The notes under the pieces were generated by a model. The model ran no database searches. It was not told the origin of the DNA and worked only from the letters and a program-made list of their open reading frames with translations. Source: Arthrobacter sp. H35-D1 (GTDB lineage Bacteria > Actinomycetota > Actinomycetes > Actinomycetales > Micrococcaceae). Taken from it: a stretch of 64,000 bases of DNA. Below, piece by piece: positions 45,173 to 52,702 of this stretch. The translations under genes were made by a program, and so were the position numbers. The stretch lies in contig NZ_JASISP010000001.1 in NCBI RefSeq assembly GCF_030063185.1, positions 1 through 64,000 of the forward strand, in the 5' to 3' direction. Every line of letters begins with the position of its first letter. Positions within the stretch are counted from its first letter, which is position 1.

Positions 45173-45658
45173 GTGCCCACCACAGCTAGTCCCGCCGTCC
45201 CAATATCAGCCTCCCACCATGAGTGGATGGGCCTTGCCCTGGCTCAGGCGCGGCTTGCCCTGCGGACCGAGGACGTGCCCATTGGCGCCGTCGTCCTCGG
45301 GCCCGACGGCGCGATCCTGGGTGTGGGGCGCAACGAGCGTGAGGCGCATGGGGACCCCACGGCCCACGCGGAAGTGGTGGCGATCCGCGAAGCAGCGGCG
45401 AATTTGGGCTCCTGGCGCTTGGCGGATTGCACCTTGGTGGTCACGTTGGAGCCGTGCACCATGTGTGCCGGGGCGATTGTGCTGGCGAGGGTGCCGCGCG
45501 TCGTTTTTGGGGCGTGGGATGAGAAGGCAGGGGCGGCGGGATCAGTCTTTGACGTGCTGCGCGAACGTCGGCTAAATCACTGGGTCGAGGTGTTTCCGGG
45601 CGTCCGCGAGGACGAGTGCGCGGCATTGCTGCGGGACTTTTTTGGTGGCCACCGCTAA
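45173..45658 (+). CDS. tadA: tRNA adenosine(34) deaminase
   Basis: A 161-residue zinc deaminase turning A34 of tRNA-Arg(ACG) into inosine. The zinc and proton-shuttle sites are HAEVVAIREA and VVTLEPCTMCAGAIVLARV; the C-terminal GAAGSVFDVLRERRLNHWVEV is typical. It starts with GTG 45173. The likely substrate tRNA is encoded at 19055. Its stop overlaps the end of the convergent winged-helix gene. Confidence 0.94.
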   Translation: MPTTASPAVPISASHHEWMGLALAQARLALRTEDVPIGAVVLGPDGAILGVGRNEREAHGDPTAHAEVVAIREAAANLGSWRLADCTLVVTLEPCTMCAGAIVLARVPRVVFGAWDEKAGAAGSVFDVLRERRLNHWVEVFPGVREDECAALLRDFFGGHR

Positions 45659-46749
45659 CTGCCGGCCTGGTTGAGCGCGTCAATCCGCTTTTGCCCGCTC
45701 GAGGGCGAATCGAGGCTGAAGGAGCGGAAGTCGCCCAGGTCTTCGCCAATGAAAGCCTCGACCTCCCGGATACGCTGCTTCACCGCCTCCGTGGGGGCGC
45801 CAAAGAGCCAATGGGCAATGCGCTCCTGCCCGGGATCGTACTGCCACAGGCCGATGATCCGCCCGCGATCCACAATGGGATGGTCCGGCAGGTCGGCTTG
45901 GAGGACATATTTCGTGCTGAGCTGCAAGTTCTCGCGGTCCGCCTGTGCAAAGTGGTCGCTTGCGTTGCGCCGCAGCAAAAACAACGAGTCCGAACCGGCG
46001 AGGAGCTGGATTTGTTCTTCCTGCGGAGTCTCGAAATCGCCCGCCGCGTCCACATCCGCTGGCAGCATCCACAGCCCGGGGGCATCCTCGGCCTCGACTC
46101 CCGCAGTCCCGTCTTCCCCCGGCCCGATTCCCTCGATCCGGACTTCCACGGCGTGGACGGCTGCGAGCGCAGCCTTTGTCTGGGCCACGGTGAAGGAAGT
46201 GAACCACTGCGTTTGCTTGAGCGTGGTGCCGCCGGTCCAGCTCAAATGGTTTTCCATCAGCTGGGCCCGCGCCTGCTCCGGCGACTCCGTGGCAGCTGGC
46301 AGCCCCCAGGCGGTGTAGGCATACCGCTGCTGGTCGAACCTGCCGTTGACGGAGACTCTGCGGATTCGGCCGTCGGCCTGCAGCAGTCCCAGCACTGTGG
46401 GCAGCGTGGTTGAGGCGCCCTTCTCCTTGCCCTCCTCCCCCAGCCTGCACACTGCGGGGCCCAACTGGTCCTTGAGTTGCCGGGGGTCCCGGGTGCCATT
46501 GGCTCCGGCATCCTGGAGCAGCTGCAATGTTTGGGATTCAAGGGCGTGGATTTCTTCGCGGGACACCCCGAGCTTGTCGAGTATCTTGGCGGTTGATTCT
46601 GCAGCTCCCTGGCCAAGCGTGAGTGCCCAAGCGAAGTCCCTCGCTCCCAGCACGTAGGTGCAGCCGCGCGCCGTCGGAAGTTCGTGGATGTCCAAGGCTG
46701 CCACGGCGGCGTCGGCTTCGTGCCTGCGAATCCCGGCCCTGGCGAACAA
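45655..46749 (-). CDS. Winged-helix DNA-binding domain protein (HTH_42 / AlkZ-related)
   Basis: A 364-residue protein of the winged-helix family related to the AlkZ/YcaQ DNA glycosylases. It has two or three winged-helix segments (LLQADGRIRRVSVNGRFDQQ, EAVKQRIREVEAFIGEDLGD) and the C-terminal beta region DHPIVDRGRIIGLWQYDPG. The frame can be read further upstream as GGDNPYLT before TTG 46749, but the only in-frame starts upstream are non-standard. Either the protein starts at TTG 46749, or the original start was lost to mutation. DNA-damage function is inferred from the family. Confidence 0.75.
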   Translation of the reverse strand: MFARAGIRRHEADAAVAALDIHELPTARGCTYVLGARDFAWALTLGQGAAESTAKILDKLGVSREEIHALESQTLQLLQDAGANGTRDPRQLKDQLGPAVCRLGEEGKEKGASTTLPTVLGLLQADGRIRRVSVNGRFDQQRYAYTAWGLPAATESPEQARAQLMENHLSWTGGTTLKQTQWFTSFTVAQTKAALAAVHAVEVRIEGIGPGEDGTAGVEAEDAPGLWMLPADVDAAGDFETPQEEQIQLLAGSDSLFLLRRNASDHFAQADRENLQLSTKYVLQADLPDHPIVDRGRIIGLWQYDPGQERIAHWLFGAPTEAVKQRIREVEAFIGEDLGDFRSFSLDSPSSGQKRIDALNQAGS

Positions 46750-46967
46750 TGTCAGGTACGGATTGTCACCGCCAATGGAGCGCGCCCATCCGGCCTTTCC
46801 CAGTACTGTCGCGGATCACTGCCCGCCAATGAGCCGTCCAAGCCTTGTTTGTGCCAGCTCCATGCACGCTGCGTTGCACTGTCCATGTACCCATTGTGCA
46901 CCGAGTCCATGATCACCCACAGGCTCATTTTTGCTGTGGGGCCTTGAGCCGGTAAGGTTGACGCGTT

Positions 46968-47057
46968 GGTGACGTGTCCGAGCGGCCGAAGGTGCAACAC
47001 TCGAAATGTTGTTTAGGTGAGAGCCTAACGTGGGTTCAAATCCCACCGTCACCGCCA
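46968..47057 (+). tRNA. tRNA-Ser (CGA), integration target
   Basis: A 90-base class II tRNA: acceptor GGTGACG/CGTCACC, anticodon stem CAACA/TGTTG with loop CTCGAAA (anticodon CGA), long variable arm TAGGTGAGAGCCTA, T-arm GGGTTCAAATCCC, discriminator G, encoded CCA. The last 23 bases (47035-47057) are repeated at 55633, so the 3' end of the tRNA is now provided by the integrated element. Confidence 0.95.
47035..47057 (+). other. attL core (23 bp)
   Basis: The core runs from the T-loop TTCAAATCCC to the CCA end of the tRNA. It is identical to 55633-55655; the flanks differ on both sides. Confidence 0.92.
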
Positions 47058-47066
47058 GTTTACAAG

Positions 47067-47110
47067 ACCCCTGCTTCCCTTTGTTTACAAGGGAAGCAGG
47101 GGTTTTGTTT
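47067..47110 (+). terminator. Terminator after tRNA-Ser
   Basis: ACCCCTGCTTCCCTT pairs with AAGGGAAGCAGGGGT and is followed by TTTGTTTTG. It lies inside the element, whose own DNA thus ends the tRNA transcript and may also stop integrase mRNA. Confidence 0.88.
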
Positions 47111-47119
47111 TGTCATGAA

Positions 47120-48253
47120 TTAGACGTTTGGGCACCGTTTGGGCACATCTGATTGTGAGACTGCCTTATCCAGAGCTACCGCCACGGCGTCCAGGTCCCC
47201 GTCAAACAGGTCTGCATAGATGTCCAGAGTCATGGCCGCGCTGCTGTGCCCAAGCATTCTCTGCACGGCCTTGACGTTGGCCCCGGCACTGACAGCTAGG
47301 CTTGCCGCCGTGTGGCGGAGATCGTGAGGTGTGATCCTTGGGATACCTGAACGCTTCACCGCACCAGCGAACCAACTCTGATTGTCTTCATGGATTCTGG
47401 CACTGCGGAGGTATTGCCCATCCACGCCGGGGAACACAATATCGTCCCGGTGCTTACCCTCGCACGCCGCCGCCAGTGGCTCTGTCAGGAACGCAGGGAA
47501 CGGAACAGATCGCTTCTTGTGGCTCTTGGGAGTGCCCACCTCAATTTTGCTGCCGACCTCAACAGCGTTTACCTCAACATTGATCCGTCGTTTGAGCATG
47601 TTCAGGTGCTTCACCTGGAGGGCGACGGCTTCACCCCAGCGCAGACCGCAGTAGGCCAGTACCAAGATAAGCGTCTCGTATTTCGATTCTGCCGCGAGCA
47701 AATGCACCTGCTCGTGTGAGAGGTACACGTGAGGCTTCTTGACCTTTCTAGGCAGGTTCACGCCCCTCGCAGGGTTGATTAAGACACGCCTGTCATCCAC
47801 GGCACCGTCAAGGATGGACGCCAGCACCCCATAGGCCCGGACAACCGTTGTTGCACCCTTGGGCGGGCGCACTGGCTTCGCTTCAGCGTCCCCCACTGTC
47901 AGGCCTGAAACCCATTCTTGGATCTCAGTTTTCCGCACTTCAGACACAGCCGTGGAACCCCAAGCAGGCGCAACATGTACGCGCCAGGCAATCTCAAGGG
48001 GCCGATAAGACGACGGTTTCAAATGGGTCTGCCGTTTCAGCCAGGCAGGTCCCAATGATCCGATAGTGACCCTCGCCGCGCCGGGGTCAATGTATTCACC
48101 TTTAGCCTTGGATACCTCAACAGAAGCCAGGAACAGTTCAGCGTCCCGCTTTGTCCTGAACCCGCGCTTCTTGGTCTGCTTCCTGTCCGGCTTCCGATAG
48201 CGGACCTGATACCGCTTACCACCGGCAGTTTCGTAGGCTTCAACTGTCGCCAT
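47120..48253 (-). CDS. int: Tyrosine site-specific integrase
   Basis: A 377-residue tyrosine recombinase. The N-terminal arm-binding domain contains YQVRYRKPDRKQTKKRGFRT; the core-binding SAM-like domain follows; the catalytic Arg lies in YCGLRWGEAVAL, HxxR in ITPHDLRHTAASLAV, and the nucleophile Tyr in LGHSSAAMTLDIYADLFDGD. ATG 48253 is chosen; it overlaps the repressor stop by 14 bases. It integrates the element at tRNA-Ser, whose 3' end lies 60 bp from the gene end. The two TGGGCAC motifs in its last codons are likely its own arm sites. Confidence 0.95.
   Translation of the reverse strand: MATVEAYETAGGKRYQVRYRKPDRKQTKKRGFRTKRDAELFLASVEVSKAKGEYIDPGAARVTIGSLGPAWLKRQTHLKPSSYRPLEIAWRVHVAPAWGSTAVSEVRKTEIQEWVSGLTVGDAEAKPVRPPKGATTVVRAYGVLASILDGAVDDRRVLINPARGVNLPRKVKKPHVYLSHEQVHLLAAESKYETLILVLAYCGLRWGEAVALQVKHLNMLKRRINVEVNAVEVGSKIEVGTPKSHKKRSVPFPAFLTEPLAAACEGKHRDDIVFPGVDGQYLRSARIHEDNQSWFAGAVKRSGIPRITPHDLRHTAASLAVSAGANVKAVQRMLGHSSAAMTLDIYADLFDGDLDAVAVALDKAVSQSDVPKRCPNV
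47129..47146. promoter_or_regulatory. Left integrase arm-type sites
   Basis: Two copies of TGGGCAC at 47129 and 47140 are 11 bp apart, one helical turn. A pair with exactly the same 11-bp spacing lies near attR (55519, 55530), plus a single copy at 55617. They are within the last codons of int, 72-89 bp from the attL core. Confidence 0.55.
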
Positions 48254-48983
48254 TGCTCTTTCGCTTCGCCAGAACTTCCTTGATAAATGGTGCCGCAAGT
48301 CCAGAGTCGACAATCCCGGCCAGTTCAGTTTTTATTCGGTCATAGAACTTTGCCATGTCGCTCCACCCGCCCTCTGGATATGCGCGAACGCGAAAACTGC
48401 CCACGTCGGCCTTGCCTGTATGAACCCACAGCGAAACCCACTCCCCCGGGTCAAGGTCCGATACGGTTTTGCTTACACCGGCAATGAATTCTCTTGTTGT
48501 GTACACCTCCCCGCTAGGGCGTATGCGATCCAAGAATCCTTGCCCCTGCTCAGCTGCATACTTACGATACGCCTGCCGTCCGCGCTCCATGTCGGTGGCA
48601 TCCTCGTCAATTACCAAAGCATTAGACCGCTCATGGGGCAGCGCTTGCCACCCGTCGCCCCACGCCCATATATCTGCCGCCGTGGTCCCTTCCGGCATGG
48701 CCGTGACCTCATCGCTATAGTCTTCGTCGCCGATGTAGTGCGGCAGGAGCAGGGCGCTTGGGTTTACGCCCAAGGCAATAGCCAAAGCCATCAGGTCATC
48801 AACATCAATGCGCCGCCCCCCCTCTTCCATGCGCCGGATTGCTAAGGGTGAGATAGTCCTGCCGCGCTCAGTCACGCTGCGCGAGAGATCTGCATAGTTC
48901 AGCCCACGGTCAACTCTCACCCGTTTCATGTTCTCGGCGACGGTGCGCCCAGTCGGTCCTAGTTCCATCTTCTGTCCAGCCAT
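48240..48983 (-). CDS. XRE-family repressor
   Basis: A 247-residue protein. The N-terminal HTH_XRE domain is VAENMKRVRVDRGLNYADLS, ISPLAIRRMEEGGRRIDVDD and LMALAIALGVNPSALLLP. The C-terminal 150 residues (including VYTTREFIAGVSKTVSDLDP and WVSLWVHTGKADVGSFRVRA) are not recognised. It is the expected repressor of the element's early genes and is divergent from the excisionase-like gene. The start may be ATG 48983 or 48968. Its stop overlaps int, so repressor and integrase are co-expressed in the integrated state. Confidence 0.85.
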   Translation of the reverse strand: MAGQKMELGPTGRTVAENMKRVRVDRGLNYADLSRSVTERGRTISPLAIRRMEEGGRRIDVDDLMALAIALGVNPSALLLPHYIGDEDYSDEVTAMPEGTTAADIWAWGDGWQALPHERSNALVIDEDATDMERGRQAYRKYAAEQGQGFLDRIRPSGEVYTTREFIAGVSKTVSDLDPGEWVSLWVHTGKADVGSFRVRAYPEGGWSDMAKFYDRIKTELAGIVDSGLAAPFIKEVLAKRKSNGDS

Positions 48984-49109
48984 TGCACCAGTCTGACATA
49001 CAAAGGATGAAGGTGCACCTGCCATTGTTGACTACGACCCATTCATGTGATTATTATGAACCTAGACATTCAAAAGATGAAGGTCAAGTTACTAAAGATG
49101 GAGATCATG
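48984..49109. promoter_or_regulatory. Divergent control region with two 21-bp direct repeats
   Basis: GACATACAAAGGATGAAGGTG (48995-49015) recurs with 18 of 21 bases as 49065-49085. The copies are 70 bp apart and lie between the divergent repressor and excisionase-like genes. They are the best candidates for repressor operators. The region is AT-richer than the rest. Confidence 0.5.
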
Positions 49110-49316
49110 ATGGACGCGAACAAGGCTTTGAAGCCAGCAACAGTGGCGGAGTGGCTCGACACCACTGTTGGCGCATTAGCACAGATGCGATACATGGGGC
49201 AGGGTCCCAAGTTCGTCAAGATTGGCGGGCGCTCGGTCCGCTACATGGAGGCCGACGTGCTGTCGTGGATCGAAGCACAGACCCGTCAGCAGACCGGCGA
49301 ACAGGTGACCGCATGA
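49110..49316 (+). CDS. xis: Excisionase-like helix-turn-helix protein
   Basis: A 68-residue MerR-like winged helix: LKPATVAEWLDTTVGALAQM for the helix-turn-helix, then GPKFVKIGGRSVRYMEADVL for the wing and final helix. This is the usual form of AlpA/Xis proteins of phages and satellites. AGATGGAG precedes ATG 49110 (ATG 49107 is also possible). First gene of the rightward operon; its stop overlaps the next ATG by ATGA. Confidence 0.82.
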   Translation: MDANKALKPATVAEWLDTTVGALAQMRYMGQGPKFVKIGGRSVRYMEADVLSWIEAQTRQQTGEQVTA

Positions 49317-49699
49317 GCTTCAGACCCGCCACCAAAGAAAAAGGCCGTGACGCCTCGCCAAAGTCCGTCACGACCGAAGAAACAAACACCTACCAAGGAG
49401 TAGTTCCTATGCAACACCCTACCAAGCCCAGCGAGATCCTGCCCGGTAGCATCCCTCCCGGATTCGTGCCGTCAGACCAAGTGTGTGATCTCTACACGGG
49501 CAAGGGCATGAAAGGTGATAGGTGGATCATCGCGGCTGAATGGGTCCGCACCACCAACGAGTTCACTCTCACCTTCTGGACCACTGACGATGACCCCATG
49601 ACAGCCTCCGAGACTCGCAAGTACTCACACGCGCTGCTGGAAATGTCCTCCTACATCACCACCATGGAGAACGTCATGGCTAAGCGGACGGTGGTCTAA
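49313..49699 (+). CDS. Hypothetical element protein
   Basis: A 128-residue protein if it starts at ATG 49313 (ATGA overlap with xis), or 96 residues from ATG 49409, which has AAGGAG eight bases upstream. The part common to both has LPGSIPPGFVPSDQVCDLYT, GDRWIIAAEWVRTTNEFTLT and ALLEMSSYITTMENVMAKRT. Soluble, no motif recognised. It may be a small replication or regulatory accessory protein. Confidence 0.65.
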   Translation: MSFRPATKEKGRDASPKSVTTEETNTYQGVVPMQHPTKPSEILPGSIPPGFVPSDQVCDLYTGKGMKGDRWIIAAEWVRTTNEFTLTFWTTDDDPMTASETRKYSHALLEMSSYITTMENVMAKRTVV

Positions 49700-49702
49700 A
49701 CA

Positions 49703-49876
49703 GTGACTGCCGGCTGCATTGCGACTACCTGCGACTGCCACAACTCCACCGACTGGCTGTGCACCACGTGCCGCGCCGCCGCACGTCCTGCTCTGTGGGA
49801 AGAAATCCGAAAAGAACTAGTGACCACAATCAGTTTCCTCGACGTAATCAAGGCCAGAGAAAGGAGCGCACTATGA
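49703..49876 (+). CDS. Small Cys-rich protein (57 aa)
   Basis: A GTG-started frame four bases after the preceding stop encodes GCIATTCDCHNSTDWLCTTC and ends in VIKARERSAL. The Cys pairs (C-x4-C-x-C and C-x2-C) suggest a zinc ribbon. The stop overlaps the next ATG (CTATGA), a tight coupling that supports a real gene. Confidence 0.6.
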   Translation: MTAGCIATTCDCHNSTDWLCTTCRAAARPALWEEIRKELVTTISFLDVIKARERSAL

Positions 49877-51237
49877 CGGACGACTACGCCCAGCCACCAG
49901 AAGAGCACTGGAAAGCAAAGGAAGCAGAAGACGACAAGCACGGCAGAGCGATCCTCAAGCCGCGCAAGCTTTCCGACATCAAGGCACCGCCCCCCACTCA
50001 GTGGCTCGCCAAGGGCTGGATACCCTATTCGGAGATTACGGTGTTGGTTGGTGAGGAAGGTCTTGGAAAATCCCTTGCTTGGGTCCGGTGGGCTGCTGCG
50101 ATCACGTCAGGCCGTGCAGATGCTTCTGTAAGTCTGCCAGCCCGTAAGCCCCGCGATGTTGTTGTTATCGTCACGGAGGACAACCCCGGCGAAGTCAAGG
50201 CGCGGCTTACGCTGGCCGGTGCCGACCTGAACCATATCTACTTGTTTTCAAGCGAAGCTGACGGCACAGGAAACCCGGTGTTCGGTAACGCGATGAACGG
50301 CGATATGGCCACGCTGGACGCCTACCTTGAGGAAGGGGCCATAGACGCGGCACTGGTTGTTGTGGATGCCTGGGTAGACACCGTAGCGGGCTCCCTGACG
50401 CTCAAGGACTCCCAGCAGGCCCGCCAAGCCATGCACCCGTGGAAGATGTTGGCACAGCGCCACAGGCTCGCCGTCATCCTCATGACCCACACCAACAGAA
50501 TGTCCACGGCCAGCACGCGTGACCTTATGGGCTCAACAGCGGTCCTCAGGCAGAAGGCCCGCATGGTGTTGTTCGCTGCACGGTCACCTGACGATAAGGA
50601 ATCAGGAGGTGAGTTCGTATGGATCGGCCCGGACAAGTCCAACGTGACAGGCAAGGCCAATGCTGTGAAGTACCGACTCAAGATTGAGAATGTCCGCGAA
50701 GCCTCAGACGACGACCCGGGGACAACTGCCTGCCTTGCCAACTACACCAGGGCGCACACCAACATAAGCAACCTGATTGCCGAATGGAAAGAGCAGCAAG
50801 ACCAAGCCTTGCGGCCCAAGTCGAAGCAGGAGCAGGCACAAGAAGCCGTCACCGCCTACATGGAAGACCATCCAGACGGTTGTTCTGTGGACGATCTCAA
50901 GGATCATCTAGAGGCTGAGGGCTTCGGAAAGACAGCATCCGAGAAAGCCCGAAGCGCGCTCGGCACTTCAATCCGTGACGGCTTCGGCGGCGGCTTCACC
51001 TTCCGGCTCAACAACGGCTCCAACCTCCCTAGTCAAGATCCCATATATCAGGAGGTTAGGGACATTAGGACGGTTAGGGAGATTGAGCCTGAATGTGCCG
51101 TCAATGTTCCTAATCTCCCTAATCCTCCTACCTCCCTAACTAATGGAGACCCCTTAGGAACATTGGAGCTCTGCATCGCCTGCGGCGATCCCCTGCATGA
51201 GCATGAACACGATCGCCACCAGGGATGTGCAGCATGA
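49873..51237 (+). CDS. RepA-like AAA ATPase, probable replicative helicase/initiator
   Basis: A 454-residue RecA-fold protein of the RepA/helicase group. Walker A is VLVGEEGLGKSLAW near residue 55, Walker B ALVVVDAWVDT near 155, and a later motif AVILMTHTNRMSTASTRDLM. The C-terminal part contains a winged-helix-like stretch (DHPDGCSVDDLKDHLEAEGF) and a Cys/His tail (CIACGDPLHEHEHDRHQGC). AAGGAG lies six bases before the ATG. The 3' end of the gene carries the TTAGGGA-type repeats, so the protein may bind its own gene as origin, as in satellite and plasmid replicons. Confidence 0.85.
   Translation: MTDDYAQPPEEHWKAKEAEDDKHGRAILKPRKLSDIKAPPPTQWLAKGWIPYSEITVLVGEEGLGKSLAWVRWAAAITSGRADASVSLPARKPRDVVVIVTEDNPGEVKARLTLAGADLNHIYLFSSEADGTGNPVFGNAMNGDMATLDAYLEEGAIDAALVVVDAWVDTVAGSLTLKDSQQARQAMHPWKMLAQRHRLAVILMTHTNRMSTASTRDLMGSTAVLRQKARMVLFAARSPDDKESGGEFVWIGPDKSNVTGKANAVKYRLKIENVREASDDDPGTTACLANYTRAHTNISNLIAEWKEQQDQALRPKSKQEQAQEAVTAYMEDHPDGCSVDDLKDHLEAEGFGKTASEKARSALGTSIRDGFGGGFTFRLNNGSNLPSQDPIYQEVRDIRTVREIEPECAVNVPNLPNPPTSLTNGDPLGTLELCIACGDPLHEHEHDRHQGCAA
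51056..51160. repeat. Iteron-like TTAGG(G)A motifs, possible origin
   Basis: TTAGGGA/TTAGGA occurs directly at 51056, 51065 and 51074, inverted as TCCTAA/TCCCTAA at 51108, 51116 and 51133, and directly again at 51154. Spacing is 8-17 bp in each block, and the two blocks can pair with each other. They lie in the 3' end of the RepA-like gene. The coding meaning there is low-complexity (VPNLPNPPTSLTN). Confidence 0.55.
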
Positions 51238-51255
51238 AAGCCGCCCGAAATTATC

Positions 51256-51280
51256 ACCGCCCCCCAATGGCGGTTTTTTT
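51256..51280 (+). terminator. Terminator after the RepA-like gene
   Basis: ACCGCC pairs with GGCGGT around a six-base loop and is followed by seven Ts. It separates the replication part from the small-ORF/capsid part of the operon. Confidence 0.8.
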
Positions 51281-51307
51281 ATCCCCGAAAACAGAAGGAG
51301 CCTAACA

Positions 51308-51541
51308 ATGCGCCACCAAATGACCAACACAGCACCGGACGCCGTAGCCGTCAGAGCTTGGCCCAACCGGACCTATCCCGGCTTTTACGTAATCGAAGTC
51401 AAATGTCCACACTGCCCCAAGAACCACACCCACGGATGGGAAGGGCCAGGAGATCCCGGCGGGCACCGAGCATCACACTGTGACGCGATAGGCGGTTACA
51501 ACATCACCATTCCCGACGGATTCAAGGCGGACGCACCATGA
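51308..51541 (+). CDS. Small zinc-ribbon-like protein
   Basis: A 77-residue protein with CPHCPKNHTHGWEG and HRASHCDAIGG, likely a zinc site. AGAAGGAG lies seven bases before ATG 51308. Its stop overlaps the next start (CCATGACG). No family recognised; similar tiny zinc proteins are common in actinophage genomes. Confidence 0.7.
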   Translation: MRHQMTNTAPDAVAVRAWPNRTYPGFYVIEVKCPHCPKNHTHGWEGPGDPGGHRASHCDAIGGYNITIPDGFKADAP

Positions 51542-51768
51542 CGACCGAAGCACCGCGAACGTTCACAGCAGCCCCCGGACACTGGCACCACAACAAGCGC
51601 ACCGCCAAAGTCATCCCCGCTATCCTCAATACCCCTGACGGCGACCAAATCCCCGGCGTGCACATCTTCCATGCGGGTGCGTGGATCGTCACCACCGAAG
51701 CGAACGCCGTTCAAATAGCCGATGACATCTTGAATGTCATTGAATCAAGAGACAGGAATGCAGCATGA
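51538..51768 (+). CDS. Small hypothetical element protein
   Basis: A 76-residue soluble protein (TFTAAPGHWHHNKRTAKVIP, HIFHAGAWIVTTEANAVQIA). Overlaps both neighbours by four bases (ATGA), so it is part of the operon. No motif recognised. Confidence 0.65.
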   Translation: MTTEAPRTFTAAPGHWHHNKRTAKVIPAILNTPDGDQIPGVHIFHAGAWIVTTEANAVQIADDILNVIESRDRNAA

Positions 51769-52013
51769 GTAACACACCACTTGCAGCCGCCGGCATGGAC
51801 GCCCTGGTTATGGAGCGTGCCGCACGCAAGGCAGCCGAGCGGGCACGAGTGAAAGCACAGGCCGAAGCGAAGGCAGCCAACGAGCTGGCCGAGCTGTGGG
51901 AACTGCGCTGCAAAGACACCGGGCGTTCCCTGAAATGGTTCAAAGCCGAGTGGAAGCGGTACAAGGAAATTCACGAGCAAGCCCAGATCAACAACAACAT
52001 CTACGCAGACTAG
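51765..52013 (+). CDS. Small coiled-coil element protein
   Basis: An 82-residue, strongly helical, charged protein (ERAARKAAERARVKAQAEAK, then LKWFKAEWKRYKEIHEQAQI). ATGA overlap with the preceding gene. It lies directly before the scaffold-like gene and might be a structural helper, but nothing proves it. Confidence 0.65.
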   Translation: MSNTPLAAAGMDALVMERAARKAAERARVKAQAEAKAANELAELWELRCKDTGRSLKWFKAEWKRYKEIHEQAQINNNIYAD

Positions 52014-52017
52014 GAAA

Positions 52018-52524
52018 ATGAAAATGAACACCAAAGCCAATACCAGCACCGAGACCACCACCACCGCCCCCGAGGCACCCGATACGACCGTGACGCCGCC
52101 CGTGCCGACCCCGCCAGCCCCTGCCGAGGTAGTAGAGCCCGCAGAGGCTCCCGAGGCCCCAGAAGGCAAGGCAGGCAAGACAGCCAACGAAGCAGCCAGG
52201 TACCGCCGCCAGCTCCGCGACACCGAAGCCGAACGCGACACCCTCACCAGTTCCGTGGACACCCTGCGTAAGCAGATCGTCGCCGGGAACATGCCACCGG
52301 GCAGCAGCGCCGGGGCAGAGCTTCTATGGACTTCAGGGGCCAACCCCGCTGACTTCTTTGACGAAGCCGGTGCACTGGACCCTGACAAGCTCACCGTGGC
52401 AGTCAAGGAAGCACACCAGCGCCTCGGGCTGCACTTCGGACTTTCCCCGGTCCACGGCTCCGGCACAGGCCACTATGCGGGCACTGACGGCCCCACATGG
52501 AGTGACGCACTGAAACGCAAATAG
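52018..52524 (+). CDS. Phage scaffold-like protein
   Basis: A 168-residue protein with the layout of actinophage proteins encoded just before the major capsid gene: a Thr/Pro/Glu-rich disordered N-terminus (about 1-60), a coiled coil (ANEAARYRRQLRDTEAERDT), and a C-terminal part with GAELLWTSGANPADFFDEAG and DPDKLTVAVKEAHQRLGL. Such proteins act as internal scaffolds for procapsid assembly. AGGAAA precedes the start. It supports the view that the capsid gene downstream is functional. Confidence 0.7.
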   Translation: MKMNTKANTSTETTTTAPEAPDTTVTPPVPTPPAPAEVVEPAEAPEAPEGKAGKTANEAARYRRQLRDTEAERDTLTSSVDTLRKQIVAGNMPPGSSAGAELLWTSGANPADFFDEAGALDPDKLTVAVKEAHQRLGLHFGLSPVHGSGTGHYAGTDGPTWSDALKRK

Positions 52525-52702
52525 CGCACCAACTGGGCAGAATGCTCAACAAACGGCCCCTGGACTGGTAGAATTGCCCTAGTGGTAAGACTGCCGGCCA
52601 GGGGCCGCACTTATGACTAGACGCCCCAGGACGGGCACCCGGTAGAGGCTGGACCTCCCGAAAAAGCACACTCGCACTAAATACCCGTCCTTGGAGGACA
52701 CA
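52525..52702 (+). promoter_or_regulatory. Structured leader of the capsid gene
   Basis: The 178-bp gap before the capsid start holds CGGCCCCTGG (52554) and CCAGGGGCCG (52598), a perfect 10-bp stem around 34 bases. Further short GC stems follow (GACGGGCACCCGG). GGAGG at its end is the capsid ribosome binding site. It could be a regulatory RNA leader or mRNA-stability element. No known class recognised. Confidence 0.4.

Noticed and set aside
51056-51160. Telomere-like TTAGGG sequence
   Set aside because: The motifs are few, in both orientations and internal to a circularising element; iteron-like sites are the more sensible reading.
52554-52607. tRNA-like gene before the capsid
   Set aside because: AGTGGTAAGACTGCCGGC looks like a D-arm/anticodon segment, but no T-arm or full acceptor pairing can be built.
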